This document shows, piece after piece, positions 59,258 through 64,000 of a stretch of DNA of 64,000 nt. The translations under genes and the position numbers were made by a program. Origin of the DNA: Hyphomonadaceae bacterium UKL13-1 (GTDB lineage: Bacteria > Pseudomonadota > Alphaproteobacteria > Caulobacterales > Aquidulcibacteraceae). The stretch spans positions 1,322,001-1,386,000 of the forward strand of contig CP012156.1 of assembly GCA_001602435.1 (NCBI GenBank), read 5' to 3'. Under the pieces are notes generated by a model. It was not told the DNA's origin. It did not search any database and saw only the letters and a list, made by a program, of their open reading frames with translations. Numbering within the stretch: position 1 is the first letter of the stretch; each line of letters starts with the position of its first letter.

Positions 59258-60928
59258 ATGAGCCAGACCCAACAGAAGCTGCACATCCTCTCCGCCCAAC
59301 TGAACCCGATTGTTGGGGATATTTGGGGTAATCTTGCCAAAGCCAAGACCTGCTTGGGGCATGCCCTAAGCGTTGGGGCGGACGTTCTTGTTTTTACTGA
59401 GTTGTTTTTGATTGGCTATCCGCCGGAAGACCTCGTGCTGAAGCCCGCTGCGGTGAAGGATTGCCGTGAAGCGACGGAAGAATTGGCCGCGCTGACAGCC
59501 GGTACCAAACTTGCGGTGATCATGGGCACGCCGTGGCGGAATGAGGATGGGCTCTATAATGCAGTCGCGATCCTGTCAGACGGGCGCGTCGCCGATCTGC
59601 GGTTCAAACACGAATTGCCCAATTATGCTGTGTTTGACGAAAAGCGCGTGTTCAATGCCGGGCCTTTGCCGGCTCCCGTGAAGATTGCAGGGGTCTTGGT
59701 CGGTATTCCGATTTGTGAGGACATCTGGTTTGACCGGGTGACCCAAAGCCTGAAGCAGCAGGGGGCTGAGCTTCTGATCGTGCCCAACGGTTCGCCCTAT
59801 CGCCGCCCAGTCAAGCAAGAGCGTTTGGCCAGCGCGCGCGCAAGAGTTTCTGAAACCGCTTTGCCGCTTATCTATGTCAATCAAATTGGTGGACAGGATG
59901 AACTCTGTTTTGATGGCGGTAGCTTTGCGTTGGATGCGAGCGGGGCATGTGTGCAATCCCTCCCGAACTTTTCGGAAAGCCAGTCGAGTGCTCTTTGGGA
60001 AAAGGGCGGCGATAGCTGGGTTTGCAAGCAGGCAGAGCAACTCGACCAAGTTGAAGGTGAGGCGGCTGATTATGCCGCGATGGTGCTTTCGCTTCGAGAT
60101 TACGTCAATAAAAATGGCTTTCCAGGTGTTCTGCTGGGGTTGTCCGGCGGGATCGATTCCGGCTTGAGTGCAGCGGTTGCAGCCGATGCTTTGGGGCCAG
60201 ACCGCGTGCGCTGTGTGATGATGCCCTCGCGCTTCACCAGTCAAGAAAGCCTCGATGATGCGGCAGACAACGCGCGCCGCTTGGCCATCCCCTATGACGT
60301 TATTTCGATTGAACCGGCGGTGGAGGCATTCGCGCAAATGTTGAGCGGCCAGTTCGCCGGTACCCAAACTGGGGTTGCCGAAGAAAATATACAAAGCCGC
60401 AGCCGCGCTGTCTTGCTGATGGCTCTGTCCAATAAGTTTGGCCATATGGTTTTAACGACCGGGAATAAGAGCGAAATGGCGGTCGGCTATGCAACGCTTT
60501 ATGGTGACATGTGTGGCGGCTATAATGCTTTGAAGGACCTCTATAAAATGGAGGTTTACGCCTTGTCGCGGTGGCGAAATGCGCATGTTTGTCACATCGG
60601 CCTTGGCGCTTCGGGCGAAGTCATTCCCCAACGCATTATCGACAAAGCGCCCTCGGCGGAATTGCGCGAGAACCAAACCGATCAGGACAGCCTGCCGCCT
60701 TATCCAGCACTCGACGACATGTTGCACGGCTTTGTCGAAGAAGAGGCCGAGATTGAGGATGTGATCGCACGCGGTCATGATCCGGTGGTGGTGCACCGCA
60801 TCCAGAATCTGCTCTATGTTGCCGAATACAAACGCCGCCAAGCGCCGCCGGGTGTCAAGATTGGCACGCGCAACTTTGGCCGCGACAGGCGCTATCCCAT
60901 CACCAATAAGTATCGGGATAAGCCGTAA
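59258..60928 (+). CDS. nadE: Glutamine-dependent NAD+ synthetase
   Basis: The 556-residue protein has an N-terminal nitrilase-like amidase domain with Glu48 in VFTELFLIGYP, the lysine in FKHELPNY and the cysteine in VGIPICEDIWF, then a C-terminal synthetase domain with the P-loop LSGGIDSGLSAAVAAD near residue 292 and TTGNKSEMAVGYATLYGD. It makes NAD+ from deamido-NAD+, ATP and ammonia from glutamine. It is 31 bp downstream of the oxidoreductase gene and converges on the methyltransferase gene. Confidence 0.95.
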   Translation: MSQTQQKLHILSAQLNPIVGDIWGNLAKAKTCLGHALSVGADVLVFTELFLIGYPPEDLVLKPAAVKDCREATEELAALTAGTKLAVIMGTPWRNEDGLYNAVAILSDGRVADLRFKHELPNYAVFDEKRVFNAGPLPAPVKIAGVLVGIPICEDIWFDRVTQSLKQQGAELLIVPNGSPYRRPVKQERLASARARVSETALPLIYVNQIGGQDELCFDGGSFALDASGACVQSLPNFSESQSSALWEKGGDSWVCKQAEQLDQVEGEAADYAAMVLSLRDYVNKNGFPGVLLGLSGGIDSGLSAAVAADALGPDRVRCVMMPSRFTSQESLDDAADNARRLAIPYDVISIEPAVEAFAQMLSGQFAGTQTGVAEENIQSRSRAVLLMALSNKFGHMVLTTGNKSEMAVGYATLYGDMCGGYNALKDLYKMEVYALSRWRNAHVCHIGLGASGEVIPQRIIDKAPSAELRENQTDQDSLPPYPALDDMLHGFVEEEAEIEDVIARGHDPVVVHRIQNLLYVAEYKRRQAPPGVKIGTRNFGRDRRYPITNKYRDKP

Positions 60929-60939
60929 ACCGTCGGTAT

Positions 60940-61782
60940 CTAAGCCTTACGCGCCTCAACCACCCAAATCGCGCCACCGAGCGAGAGATAGCCATCTTTG
61001 AGGCGGGGTTCGATCGCTGTTTCCATTTTTTCCCGCACCATGGCGACAGTCTCGCGCGGCAATTGGGCTATTGGCAGTGCGGCAGGACCAACTTCCATGA
61101 CGTAATCGGCTGTCTCAATGGCCCCTTTGGCTGAGCCCATTGGCATGGCCGCGTCCACCGGGGTGAACTTAATGTCGGTTAAGCCTGCCGCTTCCAAAAT
61201 GGCTGTCGTTCTTTCTGGATTGGCAAAGGCAAACGGACTGGGCGCATCTGGTGGTGGCGGGGCAGGAGGTTCGGTCACGCTGACCAAAACCTGCATGGGC
61301 ATCGTCACCCATTCGTTCTCTGCAGGTGGCCGCCAACAGACAAACACGACCCGACCGCCGGGCTTCAGTTGCTGAACCATATGGGTAAAGGCTGCGTGCG
61401 GGTCATCAAAGAACATCACACCAAAGCGGGAGATCAATAGGTCAAACGGGCTGTCGAACACAGCGTCCGACGCATCAGCTTCCAGGAAATTGACGCCCGC
61501 GCGGTCGCCCGCGCGCTTTTGGGCCAGCGCCAGCAAGGAGGTTGAGATATCAACCCCCGTCACCGTGTGGCCCAGATCTGCGATCATCAAGGAGGTTTCA
61601 CCAGAGCCACATCCGACGTCGAGAACATTTTGAGAGGCGCTGCCTTCAAGGCCAGAAGCCTGCATTAAGGCTTGCGTGAAGCCTGACAGCATGGCGTCAA
61701 TATCGACCTGCCGTCTGGTCCAGCGTTCTCCCGCAAATGTGTTCCAGAGTTCTTTCTGCGCTTGGTTTTTACCTTCAGACAA
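60940..61782 (-). CDS. Class I SAM-dependent methyltransferase
   Basis: The gene is 843 bp with a TTG start at 61782 (GGGAGAG seven bases upstream), giving 280 residues; a longer frame would run into the preceding ligase. It has the AdoMet motif VLDVGCGSGETSLMIADLGHTVTGVDIS near residue 55 and the PFDLLISRFGVMFFDDPHAAF segment. KPGGRVVFVCWRPP follows. It is a methyltransferase of unknown substrate, perhaps a quinone, sterol or aromatic CoA-linked compound. It overlaps the acyl-CoA synthetase gene by 8 bp, so the two act together. Confidence 0.82.
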   Translation of the reverse strand: MSEGKNQAQKELWNTFAGERWTRRQVDIDAMLSGFTQALMQASGLEGSASQNVLDVGCGSGETSLMIADLGHTVTGVDISTSLLALAQKRAGDRAGVNFLEADASDAVFDSPFDLLISRFGVMFFDDPHAAFTHMVQQLKPGGRVVFVCWRPPAENEWVTMPMQVLVSVTEPPAPPPPDAPSPFAFANPERTTAILEAAGLTDIKFTPVDAAMPMGSAKGAIETADYVMEVGPAALPIAQLPRETVAMVREKMETAIEPRLKDGYLSLGGAIWVVEARKA

Positions 61783-63316
61783 GTTTGCTCTCCCGACCGG
61801 CCCAATAACGGTCGCGAAGCAACCGCTTGTAGAGTTTACCGGTGGGATAACGCGGCAATTCCACCATAAAGTCAATGGAGCGGGGTGCCTTTACGTGGCT
61901 GATGCTAGCTCGGCAAAACGCCAGCAGCTCAGCCTCTAATTCGGGGCCGGCATCAGCCATATCCATCGGCTGAATCACGGCTTTGACCTCTTCGCCAAAT
62001 TCTTCATTCGGCACGCCAAAAACGGCAACATCGGCGACTTTGGGGTGGGTTACCAGCACATTTTCGCTTTCTTGCGGATAGATATTCACCCCGCCAGAAA
62101 TGATCATGAAGGCCTTGCGGTCGGTCAGGAATAAGAAGCCTTCCTCATCGACATAGCCCACGTCGCCCAAAGTCGACCAGCCTAAAGCATTGCGGCTGTC
62201 AGCGGTTTTCTCGGGACTGTTGTGATATTCGAACTGCGGGCCATTGGCGAAAAAGACGGTGCCAGACTCCCCAGTAGGCACAACATCGCCATCTTCGCCA
62301 ACGATCCGAAGCTCACCCAAAAGCGCTTTGCCGACGCTGCCTTTTTTGCGCAGCCAGTCGTGCGGCGAAATGGTGCAAAAGCCATTGCCCTCGGTGCCTG
62401 CGTAATACTCATGTATAATGGGTCCCCACCAGTCCATCATTTGCTGTTTGATTGCAACCGGGCAGGGGGCCGCTGCATGAACCGCCATTTTGAGCGACGA
62501 GAGGTCGTAGGCTTTGCGGATCGCTTCATCTAGCTTCAGCATGCGCACAAACATGGTCGGTACCAATTGGCTGTCCGTGATGCGGTGACGCTCTACCGTG
62601 GCCAAATAGGTTTCGGGCTCAAATTTCTCCATCACAACGACGGTCCCACCAATCTTGTGAACCGACATGCACCAGCGCAAAGGCGCTGCGTGATACAAAG
62701 GGGCGGGCGAGAGATACTGACTTTCTGCTGAGATGCCATAAATCGCTTGCGCCATCATTTGCAGCGCATTGGGCGTATCAATTGGCGCACCGGTTAGCGG
62801 AATTTTGATACCCTTCGGCCGGCCCGTGGTACCCGACGAATACAGCATGTCGGCCCCAGCGCTTTCGTCAGCAATTGGATCTTTTGGCTGGGCGTCACGC
62901 GCATCAGAAAAGGATGAGTGCCCTTTTGGATCGCCACCAATCACCAGAACAGGAATTTTCACCCCTGCATGGCCGAGCGCTTCTTCGGCTAATGCCAAAA
63001 GATTTGCCCCAACAAACAGCACTTTGGCGTGAGAATCCGTCAAGATGTAGGCGATCTCATCGACCTGCAGTTTTGTGGATAGACAGGTGAAATAAAGGCC
63101 CGCGCGCTGGGCACCCCACGCGATTTCAAAATAGTCTGGGCAATTGTCCAAGAGGACCGCGATGGCGTCGCCTGCCTTCAGCCCTTGTCCGCGCAACAAT
63201 TGGGCAACTTGATTAGAGCGCGCATTAAGCTCCGCATAGCTTAATGCCTCGCCAGAACCGGCCATGATGACGGCGGGCTTATCCGGTGTTTGTGCTGCAT
63301 GGTGAACTGGATGCAT
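61775..63316 (-). CDS. AMP-binding acyl-CoA synthetase
   Basis: The 513-residue protein has MLYSSGTTGRPKGIK (phosphate loop), a substrate-binding region with YYAGTEGNG (motif A5), STLGDVGYVDEEGFLFLTDR (with the GD ribose ligand) and PRYPTGKLYKRLLRD near the C-terminus with the catalytic lysine. It activates an organic acid to its CoA ester via an acyl-AMP. It resembles acyl-CoA synthetases linked to steroid and fatty acid catabolism (FadD family), but the specificity is unknown. It overlaps the methyltransferase gene. Confidence 0.9.
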   Translation of the reverse strand: MHPVHHAAQTPDKPAVIMAGSGEALSYAELNARSNQVAQLLRGQGLKAGDAIAVLLDNCPDYFEIAWGAQRAGLYFTCLSTKLQVDEIAYILTDSHAKVLFVGANLLALAEEALGHAGVKIPVLVIGGDPKGHSSFSDARDAQPKDPIADESAGADMLYSSGTTGRPKGIKIPLTGAPIDTPNALQMMAQAIYGISAESQYLSPAPLYHAAPLRWCMSVHKIGGTVVVMEKFEPETYLATVERHRITDSQLVPTMFVRMLKLDEAIRKAYDLSSLKMAVHAAAPCPVAIKQQMMDWWGPIIHEYYAGTEGNGFCTISPHDWLRKKGSVGKALLGELRIVGEDGDVVPTGESGTVFFANGPQFEYHNSPEKTADSRNALGWSTLGDVGYVDEEGFLFLTDRKAFMIISGGVNIYPQESENVLVTHPKVADVAVFGVPNEEFGEEVKAVIQPMDMADAGPELEAELLAFCRASISHVKAPRSIDFMVELPRYPTGKLYKRLLRDRYWAGRESKLV

Positions 63317-63561
63317 GGACGTCTCCCAAAGTGCGAGATTCTTCGTGATCTCGGCGCCGCGTTAGTCGTGGCACCCCAAGCGGAATGATGCAAGTCAGTT
63401 CCGCGTGAACCTGAAATTGTGACCATTGTGCAACATCTGTCCTGTTAAGGCGGCGATTCACCCCCTCAAAGTCACGATTGTGTCAGGCGCTGACTTGAAA
63501 CCTCAAGGATCGGACGTCACATGCCCCCCCGAGAGTTTGTACCCACTCAAGAGGAAAAATC

Positions 63562-64000
63562 ATGGAAATTTCAATTCGCGCGATGATCATCGCGATGGGC
63601 GCTGCCGCTTTGGCTGCGCCAGCGTTTGCGCAAGAAGCCCCTGCCACGAAGGAAGCCGAAGTCGTTGTTGTGACCGGTACCCGGGTTGCTGCGCGCTCTG
63701 CACTCAGCACCGCTGCACCTGTCGACGTCGTATCGTCTGCACAATTGAGCCAGCAAGGTTCGCCAGAATTGAACCAACAATTGGCAACCGCTTTGCCAAG
63801 CTTCAACTTCCCACGCCCTGCGATCGTGGACGGCACCGACTCTGTTCGTCCAGCTACCTTGCGCGGCTTGGCACCAGACCAAACCTTGGTGCTTGTGAAT
63901 GGCAAGCGTCGCCACACGGCGTCTTTGGTCAACATCAATGGTTCGATCGGTCGTGGTTCTTCGGCAGTTGATTTGAACACCATCCCAAGCAGCATTCTAG
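63562..64000 (+). CDS. TonB-dependent receptor, N-terminal part (3' truncated by window)
   Basis: The frame is open to the window end and shows 146 residues: a signal peptide (MIIAMGAAALAAPAFA), a TonB-box-like EVVVVTGTRV near residue 33, and the plug beginning PVDVVSSAQLSQQG, LRGLAPDQTLVLVNGKRRH. It has the same plug spelling as the receptor at 39846, so the two belong to one subfamily. GAGG lies upstream. It would be an outer-membrane importer; substrate unknown. Confidence 0.9.
   Translation, partial: MEISIRAMIIAMGAAALAAPAFAQEAPATKEAEVVVVTGTRVAARSALSTAAPVDVVSSAQLSQQGSPELNQQLATALPSFNFPRPAIVDGTDSVRPATLRGLAPDQTLVLVNGKRRHTASLVNINGSIGRGSSAVDLNTIPSSIL

Overview
The window looks like chromosomal DNA from a heterotrophic alphaproteobacterium, most plausibly of the Caulobacterales/Hyphomonadaceae type. 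The evidence is gene content and order. A CcrM-type GANTC methyltransferase lies near rnhB. A mutY-(dciA, two DsbA-like, smc) block is present. The F0 operon is atpI-B-E-F'-F. The glycine decarboxylase P-protein is split behind a tandem glycine riboswitch, and TonB-dependent receptors are present. These assignments come from motifs and family knowledge; no database search was run. I see no prophage, insertion sequence or CRISPR array.

Layout. 1-8 kb: the end of a thiolase, a glutathione transferase, an APH-like kinase/DUF6285/DUF3089 operon, and a three-gene iron(III) ABC importer. 8-21.5 kb: an RhlE-type helicase, then many CoA-, lipid- and redox-related genes (a PlsC-like acyltransferase, a feruloyl-CoA-synthetase-like ligase, a KAS III, an acyl-CoA carboxylase beta chain, a ThDP enzyme, a medium-chain reductase, an enoyl-CoA hydratase and an acyl-CoA dehydrogenase). 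21.5-27 kb: a GIY-YIG protein, a short repeat cluster, a tRNA with CAU anticodon, a SIMPL protein, an SbtA-like bicarbonate transporter convergent with a beta-carbonic anhydrase, an NfeD/SPFH pair, and a 640-bp gap with four DnaA-box-like sites, two GANTC sites and a structured RNA with a terminator. 27-35 kb: a LysR regulator divergent from a sterol-desaturase-like gene, then the glycine cleavage operon with a PaiB-like gene inserted. 35-39.8 kb: an acyltransferase, the F0 operon and a 1.2-kb repeat-rich gap.

39.8-64 kb: a large TonB-dependent receptor; SMC with two DsbA-like proteins and DciA; divergent mutY; a histidine kinase; ccrM with four GANTC sites just upstream; a small secreted protein with a duplicated Pro/Gly motif; rnhB; a MATE pump; an RNase-H-like hypothetical; a second medium-chain reductase; a Gfo/Idh/MocA-like oxidoreductase; NAD+ synthetase; an acyl-CoA synthetase/methyltransferase pair; and the start of a second TonB-dependent receptor cut by the window edge.

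Working together: the riboswitch, GcvT, GcvH and GcvPA/PB form a glycine catabolism unit controlled by glycine. FbpA/B/C form one importer. SbtA and carbonic anhydrase could supply bicarbonate to carboxylases such as the acyl-CoA carboxylase. CcrM, the GANTC clusters and the DnaA-box cluster are the cell-cycle-linked elements. The parts I consider least explained are the DnaA-box/RNA gap, the duplicated-motif secreted protein, the PaiB insertion in the gcv operon and the DUF3089 protein that lacks its nucleophile serine.
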